Source: a virus
IMG/VR virus record: IMGVR_UViG_3300032334_001259
Coordinates: 248,001 to 312,000 of that record
Length of the DNA: 64,000 nucleotides
Direction: 5' to 3' (one strand)
Position numbers and translations under genes: made by a program. The notes beneath the pieces are model-generated. The model searched no databases, was not told the origin of the DNA, and saw only the letters and a list, made by a program, of their open reading frames with translations. This document shows, piece by piece, positions 33,672 through 42,022 of this stretch (within the stretch, counting starts at the first letter, position 1; every line of letters begins with the position of its first letter).

Positions 33672-35620
33672 GCTGCTATCATAGCATGATCTTGGGGTTT
33701 GTCAACCTTTAAATTTTCGGTTTTAATATGGGCAATACCAAAGTTTTCACGGCGTTTCCAGTAGATATATTCCAAATACTGTGCTTCGGTAAGATTAACA
33801 TCGCCATTATACTTGAATGTTACATGAACTGGTGTTTCAAGTTTAGTATTGTGCAGTAGATAATTGTAGAAATCGTAGTTGTATGTTCCAGTTACAGGAT
33901 AGTTTTTAAGTGTATGATAATCAATTACACTCTTGCGTTGGAAGTCAATCAATTCATCAATAAACTTCTTGTCAACTTTGTATGTCTTACGCACAAATGC
34001 TTCAACCAAATTAAGAACATGTTCGATCTTATTATTAGCAACAATACTAATAATAATCTTCCACATCAAACTCATGCGACGAATAGTAAAGTTATTAACC
34101 ATCATCTTTTCATTACCACCAGTCCAACTATCATAGAAGTCAGCGATAGATTGGAACTCATTGCGCATAAACTCATCGCCTTGAAAATATTCATACAAGT
34201 TTTCATAGAAGTCAGCATAACTTACGCCAAACTTTTTGTTCAATACACGTGCAACATAACTTGTAATACCATTGGTATGCAGACCCATAAGATAACAACT
34301 GAATATAAGTGACTTCTTAAAATCTTCTGGTGGCATATCTTTTGTTGCAACAGTGATTTCCACGCTCTCTTGCAAATCATCAAAGTTGTTTACACCATGG
34401 AAATAATCTGGTGCAAGGATTGTTTTAATTTGGAACTCATCACGTTGCGCCAAGTTAAGTTCAGCATTTTCAAGCAACATACTGATCCATACTTCAATAC
34501 CGTTGTGATTACCTGCTTCAAAGATGCGATAGAAGTTCTTGCGCCAAGTATCATATGTTTCACCTGGCAAACCAAGAATGAGTTCACTATAAACAGGAAT
34601 ATTTGCTTCTTCACAAAGTTTATAAATTTCACCTACACGGTTGATTTCAAGGTTCTTACGCTTAATATTAGCCAACACATCTTCATCAAGACTTTGGAAT
34701 GATACTGTTAAACCATAATTTGGGAAGTTACTGTTGATAAACTTGCTTACGATCTCAACAACTTCTTTCTTCTGGTTCTTGGCATAGTTAATAACATAGT
34801 TACGTGGATAACCATACTTGTAATTGGTTTCAATAAGTTTATCCGCAATCAACAAATCACGTTCTGGAAAAATACCAAAGTTAGCATCACAAATTGTAAA
34901 ATGGTCTAACTTGTTTTGTCCCATCCATTCAATTTCAGCAAATACACGTTCTAAATCAAACTGCTTAATCTTGCTTTGTGTGATACTACCCCAATCACAG
35001 AATGTGCACATATATGGGCAACCACGATTGGTTTCTAACATACCATTCCAAGTAACAAGTGGATTGTCTGCCATAATCTTTTGGAATAATCCGCTTGTAT
35101 ATGGACTTGGAATTTCATCAAGTTTATCAATACGTTTGCTTACACCAGTATCAACACGTTTACCATTATCGTTTACAAGAATACCCTTGACACTTTTTAA
35201 ATCGTCACGGTTAAGTAACATGTTTTTAAAACTGATTTCACCTTCATTCTTAATGACTACATCCATAAATGGATAACGTTCAAAGATGTCCATCTTTTCA
35301 ATCTGTGGTTCTGGACCACCAAATACAATCAATATATGCGGATATAATTTCTTAATAGTTTTAGCCAGTTTGTAATTATAATTACGATTCCAAATATATG
35401 TAGAGAAACCTACAATATCTGCATCTTTAAGTTTTTCAACAGCGACATCAATATCGTCTCGTCTCCATAACATTTCACCAAGTTCATATTGGTCAGTTAC
35501 TTCACTAAACTGACTTACATAACTCCACAGCAGTCCTACGCTGTAGGGTAGATAAAATGCGTTAAGGTGTGTTGGACCTTGTTGGAAGTTGACACTTACG
35601 AAGCTGATTTTCTTTTTCAT
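33668..35620 (-). CDS. B12-binding-domain radical SAM protein
   Basis: 650 residues from the ATG at 35620. The cobalamin-binding N-terminal domain (about 1-165, IVFGGPEPQ near 98-106) is followed by the radical SAM domain with Cys201, Cys205, Cys208 and a long unknown C-terminal region (about 420-650). Known relatives act on lipids, antibiotics or cofactors; the substrate here is unknown. A TAAATA late box is seven bases upstream. GC content is a little higher than in the other two radical SAM genes. Confidence 0.85.
   Translation of the reverse strand: MKKKISFVSVNFQQGPTHLNAFYLPYSVGLLWSYVSQFSEVTDQYELGEMLWRRDDIDVAVEKLKDADIVGFSTYIWNRNYNYKLAKTIKKLYPHILIVFGGPEPQIEKMDIFERYPFMDVVIKNEGEISFKNMLLNRDDLKSVKGILVNDNGKRVDTGVSKRIDKLDEIPSPYTSGLFQKIMADNPLVTWNGMLETNRGCPYMCTFCDWGSITQSKIKQFDLERVFAEIEWMGQNKLDHFTICDANFGIFPERDLLIADKLIETNYKYGYPRNYVINYAKNQKKEVVEIVSKFINSNFPNYGLTVSFQSLDEDVLANIKRKNLEINRVGEIYKLCEEANIPVYSELILGLPGETYDTWRKNFYRIFEAGNHNGIEVWISMLLENAELNLAQRDEFQIKTILAPDYFHGVNNFDDLQESVEITVATKDMPPEDFKKSLIFSCYLMGLHTNGITSYVARVLNKKFGVSYADFYENLYEYFQGDEFMRNEFQSIADFYDSWTGGNEKMMVNNFTIRRMSLMWKIIISIVANNKIEHVLNLVEAFVRKTYKVDKKFIDELIDFQRKSVIDYHTLKNYPVTGTYNYDFYNYLLHNTKLETPVHVTFKYNGDVNLTEAQYLEYIYWKRRENFGIAHIKTENLKVDKPQDHAMIAA
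33672..33705 (-). promoter_or_regulatory. Host-like promoter abutting small membrane gene
   Basis: TTGACA (33705-33700), a 16-nt spacer, TATGAT (33683-33678), AGCAGC, then the ATG at 33671. It overlaps the C-terminal codons of the radical SAM gene. Confidence 0.75.
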
Positions 35621-35633
35621 GATAAAATATTTA
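35621..35633 (-). promoter_or_regulatory. Late promoter abutting radical SAM start
   Basis: TAAATA (35633-35628), TTTTATC, then the ATG at 35620; no ribosome site. Confidence 0.55.
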
Positions 35634-36302
35634 TTGTCCTGTGATTTCACATAATTGTTTTATTGTAGTTATTTTACTATCTTGATTACATAAGTCAATA
35701 TACTTTTGTGTATCACGACTCCATTCAGCACCTGTCCACCATTCAAAACCTGATAACTTTGCTTTGTAAATAGAACCTTTTTCATATCCACTACCTATAT
35801 AGAGATAATTTAATCCTAATTGTGCTGCGCAGTTTACTTCAAAGTTTAACATATCTAATCCAAACTTATTTTTTGGATGCGGTATGTAGGCATTAAATTG
35901 ACTTTCTAATCCACCCGTATATTTTGCAAACTTTGTGAAACCAACTAATTCATCATTTACATAATACTCCATCCAACGATCACGTTCATTTGTTACAAAT
36001 GGGTCATAGATTGGTGGATATTTTTTGCTTGTAATATAAGTTTGCCAGATTTGTTTGTATAATTCTATATTTGGATTATTTTCTATAAAAAATATACGGC
36101 AGTTTTGTTGTTGATAATTTAGTTTCCAATTCGCAATACAAATACGTGTGCTACGTGACTGATACCATAGGTCATTATATAGCAACCAACCATTCGCTAA
36201 TGCTTCACCTTCTTCATGTGGTTCACATTGCAGATTTACATTATATAATTGTATACTGTTGTTTTCTTGTTGACCGTAATAGTGGTCATAAGTAATCTTC
36301 AT
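35631..36302 (-). CDS. Arginyl-tRNA-protein-transferase-like GNAT protein
   Basis: 223 residues from the ATG at 36302. The C-terminal part (LGLNYLYIGSGYEKGSIYKAKLSGFEWWTGAEW in overlapping pieces) resembles the end of ATE/Bpt aminoacyltransferases, which move Arg or Leu from tRNA to protein N-termini. The N-terminal Cys-rich motif of eukaryotic ATE is not seen. Its start is close to the divergent DUF1415-like and amidinotransferase genes, so the three may act on one guanidino or arginine-related substrate (inference). Confidence 0.6.
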   Translation of the reverse strand: MKITYDHYYGQQENNSIQLYNVNLQCEPHEEGEALANGWLLYNDLWYQSRSTRICIANWKLNYQQQNCRIFFIENNPNIELYKQIWQTYITSKKYPPIYDPFVTNERDRWMEYYVNDELVGFTKFAKYTGGLESQFNAYIPHPKNKFGLDMLNFEVNCAAQLGLNYLYIGSGYEKGSIYKAKLSGFEWWTGAEWSRDTQKYIDLCNQDSKITTIKQLCEITGQ

Positions 36303-36316
36303 ACAGGTAATTATAG

Positions 36317-36811
36317 ATGGTTGACATAGATATCGCAAAAAGTAAAATCAGCGATTGGATAATTAATTTTTTAGATGTTCCGCAAGAAACACTTAATAAC
36401 ATTGCTCCTTGTCCTTATGCTAAAAATGCATTATTGGGTAATAAAATAAAGTTTGTTGCTGGTGGTGAAAACATAATAGATGATATGTTATATTTTCATT
36501 ATCGTTGGGATTTTAATTATGACGGTGTAGTTATAGTATATCCAAAAACAATTGATGCTGACCGTTTTGTAAACAGTGTGGCAGAAGTCAATACTGGGTA
36601 TTATACTTTTAGTGGATTGCTTGCACTTGAAGATCATCCACAAATAGATGAAACTATTGCTGGTGTTAATTTAAATAATGGCGATTATGCATTGGTCATT
36701 ATTCAACCAGCAGTTAAGCTACAAAAAGCTATGAAAATTTTACAAACCAAAGGTTATTATAAAAACTGGACACAGCAAGATTTAGACAATGTTGTTAATT
36801 GGAGATGGTAA
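36317..36811 (+). CDS. DUF1415-like protein, 164 aa
   Basis: The beginning, SKISDWIINFLDVPQETLNNIAPCPYAKNAL in parts, resembles DUF1415 (a WI...CPFAK pattern), and a later GYYTFSGLLALEDHP fits the same family's C-terminal region. Function of DUF1415 is unknown. It is followed directly by the amidinotransferase, whose start touches this stop. Confidence 0.5.
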   Translation: MVDIDIAKSKISDWIINFLDVPQETLNNIAPCPYAKNALLGNKIKFVAGGENIIDDMLYFHYRWDFNYDGVVIVYPKTIDADRFVNSVAEVNTGYYTFSGLLALEDHPQIDETIAGVNLNNGDYALVIIQPAVKLQKAMKILQTKGYYKNWTQQDLDNVVNWRW

Positions 36812-37864
36812 TTGTATAGCGTTTACCAACATTGGGACAAACTTAAAACGTGTGTAGTTGGTCAAAGTTATCCACCAGAATTTTATAGTTATATTACTAA
36901 TCCCCGTGTTCGCAACGTTATGGAACGTATTGCCATTGAGACAGAAGAAGACTATCAAAAATTAATTACATTATTAAAAAGTTTTGATGTTAAAATATTA
37001 CGTCCTGAATTGAAAGATTCAATTGAATTTTATAAAATTGAAAATAAAAAATACTCACCTCCACCAATGAATCCACGTGATGATTCTGGCATGTTTGGAA
37101 ATACTTTTTACATCAACAACCATTTTGATTTTTATACTAACATTATTAAAGATATACAAAATACTAATACAGTAATACAAGGTAAAAATATTAACACAGC
37201 CTCAATAACAAGAATAGGCAAAGATTTGTATTTTGGAACACCATCTGAAAAAGATTTATACAAATTTATTGAACCTAAGTTTGCACATAAAGAAAAATTT
37301 TTAAAACAAAAAGAAAAAATTTTAAAACAACATATGGTAAAACAAACAGAGAATTTTCCATCTTATAGATGTCATGTTGTTAAAAGTGAAGGACACATTG
37401 ATGGATGTTTTTGTCCAGTTGTTCCAGGTCTTATTGTAAGTTTATATAATGTTCAAACTTACAGTAAATCATTTCCTAAATGGGAAGTTATATATTTGCC
37501 AAATCAAAGTTTTAATGTAATTGAGTCTTTTAGAAAACTAAAAAATAAAAATAATGGTAAATGGTGGATACCAGGTGAAGAATTAAATGATGATTTAACT
37601 GATTTTATTGAATCATGGTTAAATCATTGGGTAGGATATGTTGAAGAAACAGTTTTTGATGTTAATATGTTGGTAATTGATAAAAAAAATGTAGTTTGTA
37701 ACAACTACAACAAAACTGTGTTTGATGCTTTTGATAGGCATGGTATAACACCTCATGTAATCAATTTTAGACATCGTTATTTTTGGGATGGTGGTCTACA
37801 TTGTATTACAAGCGATTTAGACCGTGATGGTGTTATGGAAGATTATTTTCCAGAAAGACTTTGA
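36812..37864 (+). CDS. Amidinotransferase/pentein-fold enzyme
   Basis: 350 residues with a TTG start immediately after the upstream TAA; the first residues (YQHWDKLKTCVVG) match the usual family N-terminus, which supports that start. The catalytic set of the guanidino-group-modifying superfamily is present: NPRDD (87-91), EGHID (193-197) and Cys331 in DGGLHCITSD. It should transfer or hydrolyse an amidino group from arginine. Phage copies are uncommon to my knowledge. The 3' end overlaps the convergent GGCT gene. Confidence 0.82.
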   Translation: MYSVYQHWDKLKTCVVGQSYPPEFYSYITNPRVRNVMERIAIETEEDYQKLITLLKSFDVKILRPELKDSIEFYKIENKKYSPPPMNPRDDSGMFGNTFYINNHFDFYTNIIKDIQNTNTVIQGKNINTASITRIGKDLYFGTPSEKDLYKFIEPKFAHKEKFLKQKEKILKQHMVKQTENFPSYRCHVVKSEGHIDGCFCPVVPGLIVSLYNVQTYSKSFPKWEVIYLPNQSFNVIESFRKLKNKNNGKWWIPGEELNDDLTDFIESWLNHWVGYVEETVFDVNMLVIDKKNVVCNNYNKTVFDAFDRHGITPHVINFRHRYFWDGGLHCITSDLDRDGVMEDYFPERL

Positions 37865-38322
37865 TATTCATTATATAAATCATAATAAGCATCGCTTACT
37901 TGTTGCGGTGTAATACCAGCATGACGAAATCCATTTAAGATAGACCTTACATAACTCATACTTGGTAAATCACCATCTAAACTTTCACGTGCTACAGGTG
38001 TCATATAATATACCCATGCTTCATAACGTTTTCCACCACTTATAACTGGAACAGTTTTACGACCATAAAAACGTGGGTAACCTTCAACTGCATCTAACTC
38101 ACGAATATAATCAGTTGGCAATTCCCAAAGAACACCATCTACACTGCTACCACCACGTTCATAAACATTTGCAAATCTTGCAAATTCATAAGCATAATTT
38201 TGTAGCACTGCAGGTCCAATAAATTTAGCACCAGGCATCATTTGTGGATCAGTAAGCATACCATAAGCGAAGTAATAAATTGGTTCACCACCTGCTTCTG
38301 TAATAATATCTTTTACTTGCAT
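37843..38322 (-). CDS. GGCT-like enzyme with capsid-targeting-like leader
   Basis: 159 residues. After MQVKDIITE|A there is a complete GGCT domain: YYFAYGMLTDPQMMPG (substrate loop) and IRELDAVEGYPRFY (catalytic Glu). The leader fits the T4 prohead-protease site (I/L)-x-E before a small residue and has the form of T4 capsid-targeting peptides. The enzyme may thus be packaged and injected. The TAAATA late box ends four bases before the ATG. Confidence 0.78.
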   Translation of the reverse strand: MQVKDIITEAGGEPIYYFAYGMLTDPQMMPGAKFIGPAVLQNYAYEFARFANVYERGGSSVDGVLWELPTDYIRELDAVEGYPRFYGRKTVPVISGGKRYEAWVYYMTPVARESLDGDLPSMSYVRSILNGFRHAGITPQQVSDAYYDLYNEYQSLSGK

Positions 38323-38332
38323 ATGTTATTTA
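38323..38332 (-). promoter_or_regulatory. Late promoter abutting GGCT start
   Basis: TAAATA (38332-38327), ACAT, then the ATG at 38322. It overlaps the last codons of the GIY-YIG gene. Confidence 0.5.
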
Positions 38333-38724
38333 TTGCGGTCTTTCCAGACTTCATCATTGGCAATGGGTTGCAAAAAATGTATTAGTGCACCTTCCATTGC
38401 ACTTAACTCAGTTTCTTTTTGCAGTGGAATATAATATGTTTTCCAAAATTCAGTAGGATAATTAGAATTTTCCAATAAAGTTTTCCAACCTTCTGGCATG
38501 TAGATATTTTTATTACCAATAGTTTTTTGATAGTGCATATCTTGACGGGTTCTAATATTACCTTTGCCTATATAGACAATATCAGTATTATTATGAACAA
38601 TAATATAAACACCACGCATTTTTTGTCTTGGTATTTTACGCCAATCTAAAAAAGATATTTCTTTTATTTCACAATCAATATTAAAAAAATCAGAGCATTT
38701 TTTTACTGTATCTAATATTTTCAT
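38326..38724 (-). CDS. GIY-YIG nuclease-like protein, 132 aa
   Basis: GVYIIVHNNTDIVYIGKG (about 38-55) is the GIY-YIG core, and GALIHFLQP near 110 contains the metal-binding Glu region (MEGALI). No DNA-binding NUMOD is visible, so it may be a compact repair-type or homing nuclease. It starts 15 bases downstream of the tRNA-Arg 3' end, with an AGGTG ribosome site, consistent with tRNA-targeted mobility. Confidence 0.72.
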   Translation of the reverse strand: MKILDTVKKCSDFFNIDCEIKEISFLDWRKIPRQKMRGVYIIVHNNTDIVYIGKGNIRTRQDMHYQKTIGNKNIYMPEGWKTLLENSNYPTEFWKTYYIPLQKETELSAMEGALIHFLQPIANDEVWKDRNK

Positions 38725-38738
38725 AAATCACCTGTTAA

Positions 38739-38815
38739 TGGCGATCTCACGTGGACTCGAACCACGACTCTGCCGCTTAGAAGGCGGCCGCTTTGTCCAG
38801 TTAAGCTATGAGACC
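38739..38815 (-). tRNA. tRNA-Arg (anticodon TCT)
   Basis: A 77-nt cloverleaf with 7-bp acceptor GGTCTCA/TGAGATC, D-stem GCTT/AAGC, anticodon stem GCCGC/GCGGC with loop CTTCTAA, T-stem CGTGG/CCACG and an encoded CCA. The last 15 nt of the upstream gene overlap its 5' end. Confidence 0.95.
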
Positions 38816-39172
38816 ATCTAAATTAAATTCATCTTCCAAATATATTTTATCTACTTTTTGTATAAAGCTATTTGATAATCTTTTTGGTATAATTGTTTTA
38901 CATATTCTTATACTAACATCATGTGTTATTTTGTCAACTGCATTATTATGTCTTTGATCAATTACTAAACATAAAGTTTTACTAGCCTTATATATTTTAC
39001 TAAAAGTTGCCACACGGTTAGTAATGTATTCACTATAACCTACTTGAATTACTCCACCTTTGTAGGGTGTGTCTTGTGATACTTCAAACTCATCAATAAC
39101 TTTTAGATTTGTATCTTGACGAAGTAATTGTGAAATTTTTTCTATATCTTCAACAAGAAATAAAATTTTCAT
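38801..39172 (-). CDS. Hypothetical protein, 123 aa, running into tRNA-Arg
   Basis: A Lys/Ile-rich alpha/beta protein beginning MKILFLVEDIEKI, resembling a small Rossmann-like fold. The final codons lie within the tRNA-Arg gene, and the tRNA promoter is inside the coding region. It starts four bases inside the nucleosidase gene's end. Function unknown. Confidence 0.6.
   Translation of the reverse strand: MKILFLVEDIEKISQLLRQDTNLKVIDEFEVSQDTPYKGGVIQVGYSEYITNRVATFSKIYKASKTLCLVIDQRHNNAVDKITHDVSIRICKTIIPKRLSNSFIQKVDKIYLEDEFNLDGLIA
38910..38937 (-). promoter_or_regulatory. Host-like promoter upstream of tRNA-Arg
   Basis: TTGACA (38937-38932), a 16-nt spacer, TAGTAT (38915-38910), within the 123-residue gene, about 90 nt before the tRNA. 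Confidence 0.6.
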
Positions 39173-39702
39173 ACTAATATTTCTAAAAATTTTTCCGCAC
39201 CCTTGTGCATATTTTCTTTCCAGTGTGCACTTGCATCTTCATCTGCAAAATCAGTCATGTATTTGTAGCATTCAAATTGTTTATTAAATCTTTTACATAC
39301 TTTTGCAATAGCATATGCTTCCATATCAACAGCGTCAGTTAATAATTCAGGTTTAGATTTTACAAAGTTATCACCAGTGCTCAATGTGAACACACTATCA
39401 TTCAGAACAATAGGACCACCATCATCTTCAAATGGTGTATAACCTAACTGTGTAAGTGGTCTTGTATCCATATCACGTTGATAAACAGTTCCAATATTGA
39501 TTAACCGTCCAATAATATCTTTATTAAGTGCACCCGCTGTTCCATAGTTTATAATTTTAGAACAATTAGGATCTAATGCACAAATCTTCGTTGCGGCAAT
39601 AGTTGCATTTATTTTTCCAACACCAGTATAAACTATGCTTATACCAAGTGAATCAAACTTAATTGGAAATTCTGGTTCAAGTGCAACTAATATGTAAATC
39701 AT
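39169..39702 (-). CDS. MTA/SAH nucleosidase-like (PNP_UDP family)
   Basis: 177 residues, shorter than typical MTAN (about 230). VYTGVGKINATIAAT (about 24-38), INYGTAGALN (about 50-59) and VDMEAYAIAKVC (about 127-138) are the ribose, base and catalytic segments of nucleoside phosphorylases and 5'-methylthioadenosine/SAH nucleosidases. It could clear MTA and SAH from the radical SAM enzymes and methyltransferases and from the SpeD-like reaction (inference). It is immediately downstream of tRNA-Ser. Confidence 0.78.
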   Translation of the reverse strand: MIYILVALEPEFPIKFDSLGISIVYTGVGKINATIAATKICALDPNCSKIINYGTAGALNKDIIGRLINIGTVYQRDMDTRPLTQLGYTPFEDDGGPIVLNDSVFTLSTGDNFVKSKPELLTDAVDMEAYAIAKVCKRFNKQFECYKYMTDFADEDASAHWKENMHKGAEKFLEILV

Positions 39703-39716
39703 AATAAAAAAAATAA

Positions 39717-39802
39717 TGGCGGAGCGTATAGGAATCGAACCTATTCAACCTTTCGGTTGTACACATTAGCAGTGTGCTGCATTACCGGCCTGCCCACGCT
39801 CC
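39717..39802 (-). tRNA. tRNA-Ser (anticodon GCT)
   Basis: An 86-nt class II tRNA: acceptor GGAGCGT/ACGCTCC, loop CTGCTAA, long variable arm (CAACCGAAAGGTTG), T-loop TTCGATT and an encoded CCA. The 3' end of the homing endonuclease gene covers its first 37 nt. Confidence 0.95.
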
Positions 39803-40497
39803 ATTATTTTACTTATATCATCCTTTTTCCATACTGTCAACTTATTTTTAAACTGTTGCCATTTACAACGGTCTAAATCTGTTTCATAACCCTTAACTTC
39901 TAAATACCCACCCAATTCTTCAACATAAAAGTCTGGAGTATAGTGACTTATTTTACCAGATAAATTTACATAAGCAAATCTTTCAGTGTTTCTTTTCCAA
40001 TTCCAATTTTGGGAATCCATATATTGTGCAGCTTTAAGTTCCCAAGTTCCATCTAACAAAACTTCACCAGCAATAGGACTAATGTATTTTATTTTTTTGC
40101 ATCTACCCGCTTTTGGCATCCATCCAGTTTCATATCTTGATAAAATAATTTCTCTATGCCTGTCTCTAAATTTTTGTTTTTTTTCTTCGCTAAAAGTATG
40201 CCAATTTGTTTTTCCTAAATTTGCATTACGTAATTTTTCTTTTTGAATTATAGCACCTTGCGGTCCAAATATTTCATCGTATGTTTTTCCTTTAAGACTT
40301 GTTCCATTCGATGAACCTTTAGGATGTCCATTTTTCCAATAATTATTGCCTAAATCTTTTCTTAAATTTTTTATTTTTGAACGATTTATTTCTTTCATTC
40401 CATTACAGGAACTTGTAGATTTACAACAACAATTTTTTCCATTTTTTAATTTGTATTTTGCTTCTGTTCCGCAACCATAATCACATAAATCTGTCAT
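39766..40497 (-). CDS. Homing endonuclease-like protein fused into tRNA-Ser region
   Basis: 243 residues. The N-terminus has CDYGCGTEAKY and CCCKST (Cys cluster, possible zinc site); the middle has NUMOD3-like GKTNWHTFSEEKKQKFRDRH; the C-terminal domain has the PD-(D/E)xK core HYTPDFYVEELGGYLEVKGY. The last 28 or so codons are read from the tRNA-Ser promoter and the tRNA itself, ending at 39766. This indicates insertion directly upstream of the tRNA. Confidence 0.75.
   Translation of the reverse strand: MTDLCDYGCGTEAKYKLKNGKNCCCKSTSSCNGMKEINRSKIKNLRKDLGNNYWKNGHPKGSSNGTSLKGKTYDEIFGPQGAIIQKEKLRNANLGKTNWHTFSEEKKQKFRDRHREIILSRYETGWMPKAGRCKKIKYISPIAGEVLLDGTWELKAAQYMDSQNWNWKRNTERFAYVNLSGKISHYTPDFYVEELGGYLEVKGYETDLDRCKWQQFKNKLTVWKKDDISKIMERGQAGNAAHC
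39812..39840 (-). promoter_or_regulatory. Host-like promoter of tRNA-Ser
   Basis: TTGACA (39840-39835), a 17-nt spacer, TATAAG (39817-39812), with the predicted start a few bases before the tRNA 5' end. It lies within the coding sequence of the homing endonuclease. Confidence 0.75.
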
Positions 40498-40545
40498 ATA
40501 ATTATTTATACAAAATAATTAAAAAGGTGCTTTTAACCTCTAAAT

Positions 40546-40619
40546 TGGTAGGCGATGACAGAATCGAACTGCCGTAGCCGCCGTGTAAAAGCGGAGTTTT
40601 ACCATTAAACTAATCGCCC
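40546..40619 (-). tRNA. tRNA-Val (anticodon TAC)
   Basis: A 74-nt cloverleaf: acceptor GGGCGAT/ATCGCCT (one G-U), D-stem GTTT/AAAC, anticodon stem CCGCT/GGCGG with loop TTTACAC, T-stem GGCAG/CTGTC and an encoded CCA. Confidence 0.92.
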
Positions 40620-40629
40620 CAATAGTTTA

Positions 40630-40657
40630 TATATATCATATTATCCAATTTTGTCAA
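40630..40657 (-). promoter_or_regulatory. Host-like promoter of tRNA-Val
   Basis: TTGACA (40657-40652), a 16-nt spacer, TATATA (40635-40630); the predicted start is within a few bases of the tRNA 5' end. It overlaps the stop of the SGNH gene. Confidence 0.75.
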
Positions 40658-41228
40658 CTATTATTTTAAATAATTTTTCTGCCATTATTTCATGTGCAAT
40701 TTCATCAGGATGACCATCAGGCAGTTTATGTGGATATGTTATGCTACACATGTTTTCACTATTAAACCAAATATAATTGTTGTCAATATTTTGACAGTAA
40801 TGGTTAATAGGCATTACATCAAAGAATACATAAGGAACTTTATTGTGATTAAGATATGCAGAAAAAAGTTTTACTTGATTTATGAACTTTTCATAATAAT
40901 ATAATTCATCATAATAATCATGCCAGAATATATTTTCAAACTCTGTTAAACCACGGCGATTTGGAATGGTTGTAAATTTTTTACCAGTTTTATTATCTTT
41001 AAATTCTACACGACTTGGCTGTGTAAATCCGCAGACAACAAAGCTATTATGTAAATCTTTTTCAATTATACTTTGTATAATATGTTCATTACCCATGCCC
41101 TCTCGTGCAAGATTAATGACACTTAAGTTTAATTTTTCAGCCAGCAAATACGGCCAAGAATTAATTGCGTTCTTTAATCCATATCCACTGGTAAAACTAC
41201 AACCACTACATATTAATTTTGAAAACAT
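40641..41228 (-). CDS. SGNH/GDSL-type hydrolase-like, 195 aa
   Basis: Block I is CSGCSFTSGYG (GxSxT region; SFTSG); block V is DGHPDEIAHE near the C-terminus with the Asp-x-x-His-like DGHPD. It resembles small phage SGNH proteins that may deacylate or modify sugars or cell-surface polymers. It overlaps the next SGNH gene by 16 nt. Four such genes occur in this window. Confidence 0.7.
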   Translation of the reverse strand: MFSKLICSGCSFTSGYGLKNAINSWPYLLAEKLNLSVINLAREGMGNEHIIQSIIEKDLHNSFVVCGFTQPSRVEFKDNKTGKKFTTIPNRRGLTEFENIFWHDYYDELYYYEKFINQVKLFSAYLNHNKVPYVFFDVMPINHYCQNIDNNYIWFNSENMCSITYPHKLPDGHPDEIAHEIMAEKLFKIIVDKIG

Positions 41229-42022
41229 TCAACAATCTTTGGTAATATAAGTTGTAACCAATCAATATGTGCATTGTGACCAGGATGATTACCACATTTT
41301 GGATAATCTTTTGCCCATTCGTTAAATGCTGCATCACGATACCAATGAGTCCAGTCTAGATCATATAATCCACTATTGATAATATCATTTGGCTGTGGTT
41401 TAAAAAGTTCGTCACTAGCACTGCAAAAGAAATACGGTATGTTTCTTTGTTTACAAAACATTTCTAGAAACATCATTTCTTTTAATGAATTATAATTATG
41501 ATAGCTGTAATCACCAGTTACTTTATAAAAACTGTCACTTGCATGTACAATTCCAATTTCATTTAATTTATTATGTTGTTCAAGAAAAAATTTTCTTTGT
41601 TTTTCATCTAATCCGTTTGGGAAAAATTCCATCTTTTCATCAAAAGATAAACCATGCCATGCGTTAAAATTTATCCAATAATCGTCAATATCAAAACGTG
41701 CTGCAACAATTGGATTTTTAACTATAGTATTGTATGGGTGCATGTTGCGAATTCGTATTTCACTGCGATGAGTGTATGTCCACATAACCGCAACACATAA
41801 TTCTTTATCTTTATTATCATTAATTGCTTTTATAATACGGCGGCTAATAGTATTATTTGCACCACCTGGTTTAGCAACACAAATATATTCCATATTATAC
41901 TGCCTTGCTAAAAGAGCACTCCAAGTTTGTTGACTTGGAGTGTGTTCTGTGCTACTAAATTTATCATCACCTAGTTCACTTCCCCAAGTGAAACTATCAC
42001 CGCCTGCAATAAGGGTTGGCAT
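41213..42022 (-). CDS. SGNH/GDSL-type hydrolase-like, 269 aa
   Basis: Block I IAGGDSFTWGSE carries the nucleophile Ser11; block V is NHPGHNAH near residue 250 with His. A middle WTYTHRSEIR segment resembles the companion genes. Located between the other SGNH gene and the endolysin; its ATG shares one base with the endolysin stop. Confidence 0.75.
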   Translation of the reverse strand: MPTLIAGGDSFTWGSELGDDKFSSTEHTPSQQTWSALLARQYNMEYICVAKPGGANNTISRRIIKAINDNKDKELCVAVMWTYTHRSEIRIRNMHPYNTIVKNPIVAARFDIDDYWINFNAWHGLSFDEKMEFFPNGLDEKQRKFFLEQHNKLNEIGIVHASDSFYKVTGDYSYHNYNSLKEMMFLEMFCKQRNIPYFFCSASDELFKPQPNDIINSGLYDLDWTHWYRDAAFNEWAKDYPKCGNHPGHNAHIDWLQLILPKIVECFQN

